Notes under the pieces: model-generated
What the model was told of the DNA's origin: nothing
Databases searched by the model: none
What the model saw: the letters and a program-made list of their open reading frames with translations, nothing else
From: Arthrobacter sp. SO5
GTDB lineage: Bacteria > Actinomycetota > Actinomycetes > Actinomycetales > Micrococcaceae
DNA: 42,289 bases
NCBI RefSeq assembly: GCF_020532805.1
Contig: NZ_MQTQ01000036.1
Location: 17,818-60,106 of the forward strand
Direction of reading: 5' to 3'
Position numbers and translations under genes: made by a program
Shown here: positions 25,081 through 32,942 of the stretch, one piece after another
Layout: each line of letters opens with the position of its first letter
How positions within the stretch are numbered: position 1 is the stretch's first letter

Positions 25081-25524
25081 TTAGAACGTGCGAATGTTCA
25101 ACTCCGCGGCAGGCTGGAAACCTAGTCGTGCGTAGAAGTCCCTCGACTCGACTGAGGGAGAAAGCACCATCCGTGCCGCCTTGATGCTCTTGGAGAACTG
25201 AATCGATGCCTCCACGAGCCGGCCCCCAATTCCGGCGTTCCGAAAGGCTGGGAGCACGTAGGCGTTGCCCAGGTAGACCCACCGGGAAGATGCCTTCCCT
25301 GGTTTGGGCATCCTCTCGAAGATCATGAGGTTGAGCATCCCGATAAGCTCGCCGTCCTGCTGGGCCACAAAGAACTTTCGAGGATTGGCATCCATCCAAT
25401 CGCGGTAGGTGTCTTCAAAGTCTGGATCTTCCTGGATGGCAGGCTCCTGTTCGGACGCCCACATAGCTCTTAGCGTTGCAAGACCGGGCGCGTCATCTGG
25501 GCTTCCTTCCCGAATTGTGATCAT
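25081..25524 (-). CDS. GNAT acetyltransferase
   Basis: A 147-residue GNAT protein starting MITIREGSPDDAPGLATLRAMW. The second-strand region FFVAQQDGELIGMLNLMIFERM leads to the acetyl-CoA motif YLGNAYVLPAFRNAGIGGRLVEASIQFSK and the late SVESRDFYARLGFQP, where the aromatic residue and F/Y of the fold are placed as usual. It is shorter than and unrelated in detail to the neighbouring GNAT at 24452. Both read leftward, 86 bp apart. Substrate unknown. Confidence 0.85.
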   Translation of the reverse strand: MITIREGSPDDAPGLATLRAMWASEQEPAIQEDPDFEDTYRDWMDANPRKFFVAQQDGELIGMLNLMIFERMPKPGKASSRWVYLGNAYVLPAFRNAGIGGRLVEASIQFSKSIKAARMVLSPSVESRDFYARLGFQPAAELNIRTF

Positions 25525-25595
25525 GGCACCCACCATACTTCGGGGTTACAGCAGCACCCGCAATGCTCGTGATCCAGTCCCAGCAGCAGGCCCAC

Positions 25596-25630
25596 GTCAA
25601 AAACGACCCTTAGTGACTTGCCCGGTGGGG
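25596..25630 (+). repeat. Partial third copy of the resolvase-site-like repeat
   Basis: TCAAAAACGACC is identical to copy A and is followed by a similar TTA..GACTT; roughly 25 of the first 33 bases match, after which similarity ends. It lies in the 336-bp gap between a GNAT gene and the SRPBCC-like gene, where I see no gene. Confidence 0.4.
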
Positions 25631-25860
25631 CCATCCTGGGCGGTATTGGTAGGTGCGCCATTGCGGCTTGTCTATCGCGTTGGCCCGCCAATTTCTGGAT
25701 GTGGGTGCAGGTTGCTGCTGATGGTCAGAACTCGCCATCGTTATCAAAGTTGGTCATAAGACCCGGGGAAGCGTTTTTGATTGACCGATCTTGACGCCGT
25801 CCGAATGACACTCCAGCGGGTCGCGTTGTTGGACGGTCTTGACGATGAAACACTCTCGCC

Positions 25861-26370
25861 ATGAGTCCTCTGTTTGAACGCAAGAAGGTCCCGCCGCTAT
25901 CGATTGAAGCTTCCGTGCATTTCGTATCAGCTGCTACGGCCATCCAAGCCACACGTCGACAGGTCTGGGAATTCATCAAGCCACCAGAGAACGGCGTTCT
26001 CATGGACCCCGACATTGTGTGCGGCTTCAAGGCGCCGGGCACAGAGGGTGTGGGAGAGCTCCAAGTATTCATCTCGATCCGCGACGGACTGGAACGTGTC
26101 TCGGCCCTGGAAGTGATGGAAGAGATTCCGCAGGAGCTGGCGATCACCAGGTCCGTGGGGGGAGAAGATCCAGCTGGGCGGGGACGGACAGTACTTCGTG
26201 ATGGTGACGATGGTGCAACGGTCCTCGAACATGGGCAGTACTTCACACTGCCGGCCGGGGCGGCCGGATATCTCGGCGAATACGAACGGCAGCACAGACT
26301 CTACTGCCGACAGTATGTCGAGCGGGTGAAGGCATTCCTTGAGCGGCAGCCCGGCCAGCCGGTGGGATAG
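25861..26370 (+). CDS. SRPBCC/polyketide-cyclase-like protein
   Basis: A 169-residue protein that looks like a START/SRPBCC helix-grip fold. VHFVSAATAIQATRRQVWEFIKPPEN is the typical first strand and helix. VCGFKAPGTEGVGELQVF, ERVSALEVMEEIPQELAITRS and HGQYFTLPAGAAG continue the strand series. The last helix is YLGEYERQHRLYCRQYVERVKAFLE. Such proteins bind lipid-like ligands. There is no partner gene. The start ATG at 25861 has no good Shine-Dalgarno and may be leaderless. Confidence 0.7.
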   Translation: MSPLFERKKVPPLSIEASVHFVSAATAIQATRRQVWEFIKPPENGVLMDPDIVCGFKAPGTEGVGELQVFISIRDGLERVSALEVMEEIPQELAITRSVGGEDPAGRGRTVLRDGDDGATVLEHGQYFTLPAGAAGYLGEYERQHRLYCRQYVERVKAFLERQPGQPVG

Positions 26371-26495
26371 ATAGGCGGCTCTGCCTTTCAAACTGAGCAG
26401 CGCCCCCGCCTGGGTCCAAGTCGCCGTGTGCTGGGCAGCTCCGTCGACACTGCCCTCAAGAATGGGACTGCAGAGGCTTTTGATTGACTCGATGA

Positions 26496-27068
26496 CTACG
26501 GGGTGCGTTGGACGATGCGGTACACCGTGCTCCTGGCGACCTTGAACAGCTCAGCGATCTCGGTGGTGGTGTGTTGACCTCCCTTATATAGGGAGACGAG
26601 GTGGGCTTCCTGGCTTTTGCTGAGTTTGGGTTGTTTGCCGCGGAGCCGGCCTTTGGCTTTGGCGACCTGCATGCCTTCGCGGGTGCGGGCGCGGATGAGG
26701 TCTGATTCGAATTCGGCGACCATAGCCAGGACGTTGAAGAGGAGTCGTCCGACGGGGTCGGTGGGGTCGTGGACGGATCCGCCGATGCTGAGCTTCACGT
26801 TTCGCTTGGTGAGGTCTTCGATGATGTCCCGCGCATCCGGCAGGGAGCGGGCGAGCCGGTCGAGTTTGGTGATGACGAGGGTGTCGCCGGCCCGGACGGC
26901 GGCGAGGGCTTCGCGCAGTCCGGGTCGTTCTTTGTTTCTGCCGGTCAGGCCGTGGTCGACGTAGATCCGGTCAGCGGGGACGCCGAGGGCGGCGAGGCCG
27001 TTGCGCTGCGCGGTCAGGTCCTGTTCGTTGGTGGATACCCGGGCGTAGCCGATGATGTGCGCAGTCAT
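26496..27068 (-). CDS. Serine recombinase (resolvase/invertase)
   Basis: A 190-residue small serine recombinase. The catalytic serine is in GYARVSTNEQDLTAQ (Ser12), and the arginine-rich active site appears as ITKLDRLARSLPD. The E helix region is VLAMVAEFESDLIRARTREG. The C-terminal HTH is HTTTEIAELFKVARSTVYRIV. It recombines pairs of short sites through a 2-bp crossover. It is not next to a Tn3 transposase, so it is an orphan or a relic. Whether it acts on the repeats at 11.2 and 24.2 kb is unknown. Confidence 0.93.
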   Translation of the reverse strand: MTAHIIGYARVSTNEQDLTAQRNGLAALGVPADRIYVDHGLTGRNKERPGLREALAAVRAGDTLVITKLDRLARSLPDARDIIEDLTKRNVKLSIGGSVHDPTDPVGRLLFNVLAMVAEFESDLIRARTREGMQVAKAKGRLRGKQPKLSKSQEAHLVSLYKGGQHTTTEIAELFKVARSTVYRIVQRTP

Positions 27069-27352
27069 GGGTGCAACTGTAGCGGTTGAGCGACCTAAGC
27101 GGGACAGTTTTGCGGGCGGGGTATACGCGAATCTCGGATCCCAGCATCTATGTGGGATTTTTCACGGCGGGGGAGCGGGTCGAAGGTGTCGCGGTGGGGG
27201 ACCGGCTTACGGGCACCCACGGCAGCCCGAGTTCCTTGTCCCGTGGGCAACACATTTGTCGAGAAGGTGGGATTGTCACAACAAGGTCGCCAGATAGTGC
27301 AGGAACGGGCACCGAAATGTCGGGCCTGCCCTGCAATTCGGCAATGATCTCG

Positions 27353-28420
27353 CTATGCGTTGAGTCGCTGCGAGCGTCGCACTTCATACCTGCCAACGTC
27401 CGGCAGGTAGTCGTTTTGCGCAAATCTGACCACGCGTGCCCATTCTGGGTCCGTTAGATCAACGCCCCAATCCTCACTCTGCTCCGCACCTGCTAGTGGC
27501 GTCGCCCATTCGCTTATAGGGTCGACGATGCGAAGCACTTGACGACTGGGAAAGCGGCTATGAGGGTCGTGTTCCAGTTCTACGTGACCCGCCGGATCAC
27601 CTAAGAGGTATCTGAAACCCGCGGCGATGTCGTCCGTAACTTGGCGACTAGATTCGACGAACACTCCAGGAGCCAGCCGGCCGTCGATGGTGTAACCCAG
27701 GAGGTGACGACCGCCCTCAATGGTCACCTGACCGACCACCAGTCGTGCATCTCCGTTGGGTGGGCGTGAGTCCAGCCACGCGAACGACTCTTCGAGATCC
27801 TCAGGCTCCTCGGGATGGAGGCGCCCCGGCATAGACGGCTGCGTTTTGAGGGGGAACCCCGTCCACTCCCCACGCTGTTCACGATGAACAATCTGAGGCG
27901 CAAGTGTTGCGAACGCGCGCAGCACCGAAAGCATCGTGCCAGCGACCTCCTGCCCACGGAGCCGTGCCTCAAACGCCGGCCGTAGCGCCTGAGTGCTCGG
28001 GCGGAGGGAACTATGCGCTGCTAGGGGCACGTCGTCCCAGGCTACGTAGATACGGAGGCCATGGAGTCCTCCCACCAAAACACCGGAGTCTTCCGAAGGA
28101 CGGACGACATGAAGCACGTGTTGGCTGACGTTTCGCACATACTTGACGGCGTCGATTAGCTCACCAATGTCTGTGCTCAAGAGCTCCGATTGGTACGCCT
28201 TCTTTTCAAGGATGCTGCCGCCCAGGCGCTCATTCAAGGTTTGAGCTGCGGAGAGGAAAGTTCGGACCTCAGTGCCCAGTGACTCAATATCCGCCGACGT
28301 TGCGGTCTTCGCGTAGAACGCCGATGCGGCCACCTGGATGTCACCCATCAGCGCGGTGAGGACGGTTACCTCATCAGATGTGAGATTCACGGTAGTGGGA
28401 TTGCTGGAGTTCATCCTCAA
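27353..28420 (-). CDS. Uncharacterised protein with a HEPN-like motif
   Basis: A 355-residue protein with two parts. The first 110 residues are helical and contain VKYVRNVSQHVLHVV (Arg96-Asn97-x3-His101), a motif like those of HEPN nucleases. The rest is a mixed alpha/beta domain with WDDVPLAAHSS, ARLVVGQVTIEGGRHLLGY and a C-terminal WARVVRFAQNDYLPDVGRYEV. I do not recognise a family. The start could be TTG 28420 or ATG 28414; both lack a well-placed Shine-Dalgarno. A small frame (28424-28663) ends 3 bp before it on the same strand. Confidence 0.6.
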   Translation of the reverse strand: MRMNSSNPTTVNLTSDEVTVLTALMGDIQVAASAFYAKTATSADIESLGTEVRTFLSAAQTLNERLGGSILEKKAYQSELLSTDIGELIDAVKYVRNVSQHVLHVVRPSEDSGVLVGGLHGLRIYVAWDDVPLAAHSSLRPSTQALRPAFEARLRGQEVAGTMLSVLRAFATLAPQIVHREQRGEWTGFPLKTQPSMPGRLHPEEPEDLEESFAWLDSRPPNGDARLVVGQVTIEGGRHLLGYTIDGRLAPGVFVESSRQVTDDIAAGFRYLLGDPAGHVELEHDPHSRFPSRQVLRIVDPISEWATPLAGAEQSEDWGVDLTDPEWARVVRFAQNDYLPDVGRYEVRRSQRLNA

Positions 28421-28423
28421 ATG

Positions 28424-28663
28424 TTAGACGCGGTCCGCTGCGGGCGACGCAATCGTATCGGCGGCGGAATCCCTGAGTCGATGGGAGATCCACCGCACCA
28501 CACGTACTTCGCCGCCATGGCCGTCTAGGACATCGATGCCCGCCAGCTGGTTCGCTTCCACGAAGCCCCGTTTGAGGATCGGCGGATTCAGGCGGTCTCC
28601 CAACGGGCGGGGTTGTGCAGACGACTTTGGACATTCTGTGCAGTCGACTTCGGAAACTGACAA
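28424..28663 (-). CDS. Small ORF upstream of the HEPN-like gene
   Basis: A 79-residue frame, MSVSEVDCTECPKSS..., including AGIDVLDGHGGEVRVVRWISHRLRDS. It ends 3 bp before the start of the 355-residue gene. The composition is plausible for a protein, and the spacing suggests coupling. No motif is recognised, and it could be a decayed fragment. Confidence 0.3.
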   Translation of the reverse strand: MSVSEVDCTECPKSSAQPRPLGDRLNPPILKRGFVEANQLAGIDVLDGHGGEVRVVRWISHRLRDSAADTIASPAADRV

Positions 28664-28695
28664 CTACCGTCGCAGCGGTCGCTGGTCGGTGAGAC

Positions 28696-28722
28696 GTCTC
28701 GTATCTCAAGGGTTGTGAGAGG
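28696..28722. repeat. Cassette-boundary palindrome, copy 1
   Basis: This sequence (GTCTCGTATCTC then AAGGGTTGTGAGAGG) matches about 21 of 27 positions of the site at 31648-31674, in the same orientation. It is an imperfect dyad centred on the AAGGG region. It lies upstream of the TIGR04255 operon. Confidence 0.5.
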
Positions 28723-29180
28723 CATCCGGTTGGGGATGGGAACTGCCGGGACCTTTAACATTGGCAAATGGTGCCGAACGGCTTACCAGGGCGGTGTCGC
28801 GGACACTGCCTTATGCAGGGCGGGCGCCGCAGAGTTGCTCGGCATAGGGAAAGATCGTGCCAGGGAATCCATTTCGTGGCCGGGAGCGTGGCAGCCGGAG
28901 GCCTGTGCCGCTTTGCTTCAATTTATCGACGGCGACGACCGAGTTGAGATCGTCGTGGAAGATCCCCTCACTGCGATACACGGCACCTGCGGGGTACGTC
29001 TACCTCGAAGGTGCCAATCTGATGGTCGTTTACGACCGCTCGGGTCGTTCAGGCGTTCATCCTTGGCAAGTGGACAAGACCTCGACGTGCTTGACCGCAG
29101 AAGGCGGGTTTACTGACCGACAGAATACGGGAAGGCTCAGTTCATGACGCACCTATGTCCTTCTTCTGAATGTATGTTCC
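28723..29180. other. Region with possible decayed gene
   Basis: Two + strand frames look partly protein-like: 28715-29000 (FNIGKWCRTAYQGGVADTAL, AWQPEACAALLQFIDGDDRV) and 28975-29115 (TAPAGYVYLEGANLMVVYDRS, HPWQVDKTSTC). A single frameshift near 28970 would join them into one gene of about 130 residues. I recognise no family and cannot exclude chance. Confidence 0.25.
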
Positions 29181-29203
29181 GAGTGTAAAGTTGTGTGTAA
29201 ACT
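29181..29203 (+). promoter_or_regulatory. Promoter/operator of the TIGR04255 operon
   Basis: Two GTGTAAA direct repeats, 13 bp apart, lie just before the start codon. TAAACT (29198-29203) could be a -10 box 6 bp before the ATG at 29210, which would make the transcript leaderless; no Shine-Dalgarno is present. The repeats could be the binding site of the operon's own Xre protein. Confidence 0.45.
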
Positions 29204-29209
29204 GCGGTC

Positions 29210-30022
29210 ATGACAGATGTCGCCGCTTCACGTCGTCCCCACTTGGAGAACTCGCCCTTAGTGCTCGTCCTCTGCGAAATCCGCTTCTCTCCCGTGCTGG
29301 CAATTGATCAACACGTCACCGCTATTCAGGACCATCTTCGCAACAACGGTTTCCCCGACTACTCCGTCGCCACCCAGCAGCAGATTCAGTTCGGCGTCGA
29401 TGGAGGCGTCCAGCTGCAGCCGAGTCTTCGCTGGTCGTTCGCCTCGGCCGACAAGAAGCGCGTGATAACCCTGACAACTTCCTCGATCGCGTTGCAGGTG
29501 ACCGATTACCGGACGTTCGAGGACTTTCAGGAGGCGTTGCGTCTCGTCGTCGATGTGCTGAGACGAGAGGTTCAACCTAGCTATGCCGACCGGATAGGCC
29601 TGAGGTATGTCGACGCCGTCGTGAACGTCGGCTCCGATCTCACCGAAACCTTCACGGAAGCCGTTACAACGTTTAGCCCGGAGGACTTGGGGGTGGAATC
29701 GCTGCTGTCCAGCCAACAGATCCTCGCCCGGTCGGCAGTCGGGCAGCTCCTGATCCGGATGAACCAGGTGGAGAACACCCCGATTCTCCCGCCGGACCTG
29801 CTGACACCCGACTTTCCGCAGTTGGCCGCGGTTAAGCCGGGTATCCATGCAATATTGGACATTGACAGCTCGGATGAGTCCCGAACCGCATTCAACTTCG
29901 ACGTGATCGAGCCCCGACTCTGGTCGGTGCACGGGCCGGCCAGCGCGGCCTTTTGGAAATCCGTGAGGCCGGAAGCCATGAAGAAGTGGGGACTCGTGCC
30001 AAGCGACCAGACAGGAGAATGA
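29210..30022 (+). CDS. TIGR04255-family protein
   Basis: A 270-residue protein with the TIGR04255 layout. The N-terminal PLVLVLCEIRFSPV is followed by RWSFASADKKRVITLTTSSIALQVTDYRTFEDF and by PSYADRIGLRYVDAV, then a C-terminal ILDIDSSDESRTAFNFDVIEPRLWSVHGPASAAFWKSVRPEAM. The pattern of an early CEIRF and a late aromatic helix is what I associate with the family, which is scattered among bacteria and has no known function. It is the first gene of a tightly packed three-gene operon: the next start is 1 bp after its stop. Confidence 0.75.
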   Translation: MTDVAASRRPHLENSPLVLVLCEIRFSPVLAIDQHVTAIQDHLRNNGFPDYSVATQQQIQFGVDGGVQLQPSLRWSFASADKKRVITLTTSSIALQVTDYRTFEDFQEALRLVVDVLRREVQPSYADRIGLRYVDAVVNVGSDLTETFTEAVTTFSPEDLGVESLLSSQQILARSAVGQLLIRMNQVENTPILPPDLLTPDFPQLAAVKPGIHAILDIDSSDESRTAFNFDVIEPRLWSVHGPASAAFWKSVRPEAMKKWGLVPSDQTGE

Positions 30023-30023
30023 A

Positions 30024-30695
30024 ATGACCACCACACTCGAACGTCCGCGAACCGGCACCCAGTGGGCATTCACGCCATTGGCCGCGGGAAGCGACAGCGG
30101 GGCAAATGCCACGCGGCAGCTGGTCGAGGCGCTTTCGGCGGGCTTAGGGACGGGATCCGACCCTGTTCGGTGGCTGGCTTACTGCAGTCACATGTCGTCG
30201 ACCAGGTCGTGGTCCTTGTTCGACCGGGAACCGCAGGCACCCGTCTTAGAGCGTCGTCCTGTCTCAGACCTCGTCGACACTATCCGGTCGGCATTCCAAC
30301 TGTCCGTCACCGAGCTCGCGTCGGTGCTGCGCGTCAAGCGTCCAACAATCTACTCGTGGTTGAAGGACAATCCCGAGCTTCGCCCGGAGAATGAGGATCG
30401 TCTTCGCCTCATGGCATCGCTGGCGGATGAGTGGCTGAAGCTCGTGCCTGGGGTGCAGGGGCCCACCTCCCTCCATGCTGCAGCGCCGTCGAGGGACTTC
30501 GTCGAACTTCTGTCTTCCGAAGTTTTCGACGCCGATGGTATTCGGATGACACTGGCAGATGAGGCGACGGCGGCGAGGAGCGTCACGCGTCGTAGCCGCT
30601 TCCGGGAAGACCTCAGGTCGCGTACCCCGCGACGTTCAGAGTCAAACTTTGACGTTGCGACGGGAAGACCCCTCGGCCCCCAGACGATCAGATGA
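30024..30695 (+). CDS. Xre-type helix-turn-helix protein
   Basis: A 223-residue protein. The middle part (about 80-140) is a helix-turn-helix: VDTIRSAFQLSVTELASVLRVKRPTIYSWLKDNPELRPENEDRLRLM. The N-terminal 75 residues (GTQWAFTPLAAGSDSGANAT) are low-complexity in places, and the last 80 contain charged helices (TAARSVTRRSRFREDLRSR). It resembles the antitoxin-like HTH proteins encoded with toxins, but no toxin family is visible next door. The last 4 bp overlap the start of the third gene. It may autoregulate the operon. Confidence 0.7.
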   Translation: MTTTLERPRTGTQWAFTPLAAGSDSGANATRQLVEALSAGLGTGSDPVRWLAYCSHMSSTRSWSLFDREPQAPVLERRPVSDLVDTIRSAFQLSVTELASVLRVKRPTIYSWLKDNPELRPENEDRLRLMASLADEWLKLVPGVQGPTSLHAAAPSRDFVELLSSEVFDADGIRMTLADEATAARSVTRRSRFREDLRSRTPRRSESNFDVATGRPLGPQTIR

Positions 30696-31486
30696 GCTTC
30701 AGTGAGCTCGAGGCAATCACTGCGAGGGGATGGACGCAGGGATCTTTTCTCGGCACTGACGCCGCACGCGACATCGGGCTCGACGGTGACGACATCGACG
30801 GATGGCTCGTCGCGTCTCACCCGTGTGATGTAGTCTCCCGGAGTTTGGGCAACGAACCTTTCGTGGACCTCGTGCCCGTGCGCCTGGTCGACGCAGTTGA
30901 CGGCACCTACGCCTTCGGGGCGAACCCCAGAAAACTCCACGTCGACATCGTTGAACGCGCATTCGAAGCCGACCTGATCGGTCGGCGGACGCTAAGTCGG
31001 GAACTGCTCGGAAACGTTACGCCCGCCGGGAACCTGGACAAGAAGTCGGCCCGCACGTTCGCTCAGTGGTTGGGCAGCCGGTACTCCCGGCCGTTCTTCC
31101 CAGATGCGTTCAACGACCGCCGGCAGCCATCGTCAAAACGTGTCAACACGGCCCTGAAGCGGCTTGGCTCAAGCCTGTCGGGGGTGTACATCGATGTGGC
31201 AGACGCGGAGCTCGGCGACGACGAGGTCTATACGGTCACCTTGCTGTTCACTATTCTCCCAGAGGTGCTCAATGACCCTTCGGCCTGGGCCGACGCGAAC
31301 AAGGCCGCCGACCAGATCGTCGACCTATGGAACGACGAGAAGGGGATCATTGTGGACAAACACTTCGTCGAATCCGAAGATGACGTCCCGATCAGCATGC
31401 TCAGGACTTACACGCGGCTCGACTTCGACTCCTACACAATTCGTGGCGATGAAGCCGGCGACCAGCCGCTTTCGATCTCGATCTAG
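30692..31486 (+). CDS. Uncharacterised third protein of the TIGR04255 operon
   Basis: A 264-residue soluble protein overlapping the Xre gene in an ATGA junction. Near the N-terminus WTQGSFLGTDAARDIGLDGDDIDGWLVASHPCDVVSRSL and EPFVDLVPVRLVD place an SHxCD motif with a following acidic EPxVDL. FGANPRKLHVDIV follows. The C-terminal half contains VYTVTLLFTILPEVLNDPSAW and ends DQPLSISI. The SHPCDV and GANPRKL blocks look conserved-like and may form an active or metal site, but I cannot assign a family. Tight coupling suggests it functions with the TIGR04255 protein. Confidence 0.65.
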   Translation: MSFSELEAITARGWTQGSFLGTDAARDIGLDGDDIDGWLVASHPCDVVSRSLGNEPFVDLVPVRLVDAVDGTYAFGANPRKLHVDIVERAFEADLIGRRTLSRELLGNVTPAGNLDKKSARTFAQWLGSRYSRPFFPDAFNDRRQPSSKRVNTALKRLGSSLSGVYIDVADAELGDDEVYTVTLLFTILPEVLNDPSAWADANKAADQIVDLWNDEKGIIVDKHFVESEDDVPISMLRTYTRLDFDSYTIRGDEAGDQPLSISI

Positions 31487-31778
31487 CAGGCCGCGGTTCC
31501 CGATGATCGATTCTGGGTCGTAAGACGCGGTTCGGTTGCCAGGTGATGTGTGTGCGCGAGCTCAGGCCAGGGCTAATCGCTGACGTGTGAGGTGCACGCA
31601 GCAGCAGGGCCGCTACTTGGTGCACTCAGGTGTCATGCAACCAGAGCCTCTCGCATCCCTAGGGTTTCGAGAGATGAATGCATGTTGCAGAGTAGGGAGC
31701 CGTCCAAAAGGGCATCAGGACGATTGAGGCCGCGACGTCGCTCACCCGGGCAGGTCACACGTGGGGCGAGGGCAGAGT
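31487..31778. other. Intergenic DNA holding the second boundary site
   Basis: The only structure I see is the palindrome at 31648-31674 and an ACGCAGCAGCAGG stretch. No terminator with a clear T-tract is visible between the TIGR04255 operon and the convergent Cys-protein gene. Confidence 0.4.
31648..31674. repeat. Cassette-boundary palindrome, copy 2 (best dyad)
   Basis: CTCTCG and CGAGAG arms flank a perfect CCCTAGGG centre with 3-base spacers, giving a 26-bp dyad without a loop. It lies between the TIGR04255 operon and the GIY-YIG operon. Related copies are at 28696-28722 and 32943-32986. Confidence 0.65.
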
Positions 31779-32330
31779 TTACTTGTTGAGGTACGCGACG
31801 ATCTTCTCAGCGCGGTCAACGGCAGTTTTGCGGACCAATTCGAAGTCCAGCTCCATAAAGTCATCCGCTGTAAAGTAGCGAGCGAAAAAGTCCTCGTCAC
31901 CCACGTGCCAGAACCGCCCGCTCTTGTGGAGACGCGTCTCTGACGCGAAGAGAGCCACAGCCAGGTCGCCAAGTTGCTGGAACTGAGCGAAGGTGGGATC
32001 GAGAAGTAACTCGTGCGTTTTTGAAACGACGATCATGTGTCCTGCGTGGCGCTGGAAGGCCGTCCCTTCCTCTAATTCGCCCCCGATGGTGACGGAGCCG
32101 TATCGGCCGAGGAAGTTCTGCCCGAAGGCCCGGCCGTATTCCCCAGTGGCTACACTCCGTCCAGTCCCCACGTTGACGGCGAACAACGAGACGGGGCGGG
32201 CTTCGAGGTCGTAGCCCAAGCGCTCCCCTACCTCGAGCATCAGAGCAGCCGCTTCCACACAGTGTGGCCCTTTGTATGTACCAGCAACCAGTTTCGTCGC
32301 TCGCTGGAGGGGTGATAGAGGGTCGGACAT
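31779..32330 (-). CDS. Putative Cys-His-Asp enzyme (papain/transglutaminase-like)
   Basis: A 183-residue protein from ATG 32330 (MSDPLSPLQRATKLVAGTYK). A Cys in GPHCVEAAALMLE begins a helix, a His follows in QRHAGHMIVV at the start of a strand, and an Asp in ELLLDPTFAQF is 13 residues later. This order and spacing (Cys24, His98, Asp111) is the transglutaminase/papain-like triad pattern. AVNVGTGRSVATGEYGRAF and the late helix TAVDRAEKIVAYLNK complete it. It follows the GIY-YIG-like gene by 39 bp on the same strand. It could be a protease, amidase or deamidase (inference). Confidence 0.55.
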   Translation of the reverse strand: MSDPLSPLQRATKLVAGTYKGPHCVEAAALMLEVGERLGYDLEARPVSLFAVNVGTGRSVATGEYGRAFGQNFLGRYGSVTIGGELEEGTAFQRHAGHMIVVSKTHELLLDPTFAQFQQLGDLAVALFASETRLHKSGRFWHVGDEDFFARYFTADDFMELDFELVRKTAVDRAEKIVAYLNK

Positions 32331-32369
32331 GAGCAGATCCAATCGTCGTTAGAACAGCACCGGAGAAGC

Positions 32370-32885
32370 TTAATTCTCTTTGAGGGGTCCGTTTGCGAAC
32401 GGTCTTGCTCCGGAGTGTTCATCCGCAAAGATCTTTCGCAGCCTGCGTTCCAAAATCAGCCCTGGCACTCCAGGAGTCGCTTTCCATGTGATGAGGAGCT
32501 CCTCACAATCGGCGAGTTGCCAGATACGGCACCCGCCGGCATGCGATTTAGGGAAACCCTTGCCATATTGACGGTAGGAATCTATGCGACCACGAAGATG
32601 TGTCATCTGACCGGCTTTCATGCCCGCGCCTCCGATATAGAGCACCGGGGTATGCGGAACCCAGTTTCTAATGAGAGCGTCAGCGGGCCGCACAGTTCGA
32701 TCCTGACCCTTAAATCGTCCTCCTCGGCTCTCCCGGAGAAAGTTCGGCTCTTCGGAAGAGGGTCGGAGAACTACGTATGCCCCGAAGTCGAGTGGTGGAG
32801 CCATCGGGTCCATGGTCGTGAAGGGGTGGAATTTCTCGAAGCCCAGGCTCTCAAGTGATTTGCGGTCCATAGTTGATTTCATCAC
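32370..32885 (-). CDS. GIY-YIG-like nuclease-fold protein
   Basis: A 171-residue protein. FGAYVVLRPS (residues 34-43) and PVLYIGGAG (80-88) stand where GIY and YIG lie in GIY-YIG nucleases. LRGRIDSYRQYGKG follows with a conserved-like Arg, then KSHAGGCRIWQL and ELLITWK, and a Glu in LILERRLRKIF (Glu146) where the metal-binding Glu is expected. The order GIY, YIG, Arg, HxGG, Glu is good evidence of the fold. Start GTG 32885 or the adjacent ATG 32882. It is the first gene of a two-gene operon with the Cys-His-Asp protein. Confidence 0.65.
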   Translation of the reverse strand: MMKSTMDRKSLESLGFEKFHPFTTMDPMAPPLDFGAYVVLRPSSEEPNFLRESRGGRFKGQDRTVRPADALIRNWVPHTPVLYIGGAGMKAGQMTHLRGRIDSYRQYGKGFPKSHAGGCRIWQLADCEELLITWKATPGVPGLILERRLRKIFADEHSGARPFANGPLKEN

Positions 32886-32942
32886 GACCCCGCTGAGGCG
32901 TCAGTTTTCGCCGAAGCGGTCGTAGGCCAGCCCCGTAGCAGT

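Noticed and set aside
26496..27068. Resolvase as sign of a complete Tn3-family transposon
   Set aside because: No Tn3-type transposase or paired 38-bp inverted repeats are seen in the window; GGGTGTCCG-like words at 4843 and 5945 are in direct, not inverted, orientation.
27086..27457. + strand 123-aa frame upstream of the resolvase
   Set aside because: No motif, and the second half is antisense to the end of the HEPN-like gene.
29258..30112. 284-aa minus-strand frame opposite the TIGR04255 gene
   Set aside because: The + strand gene has a recognisable family pattern and operon coupling.
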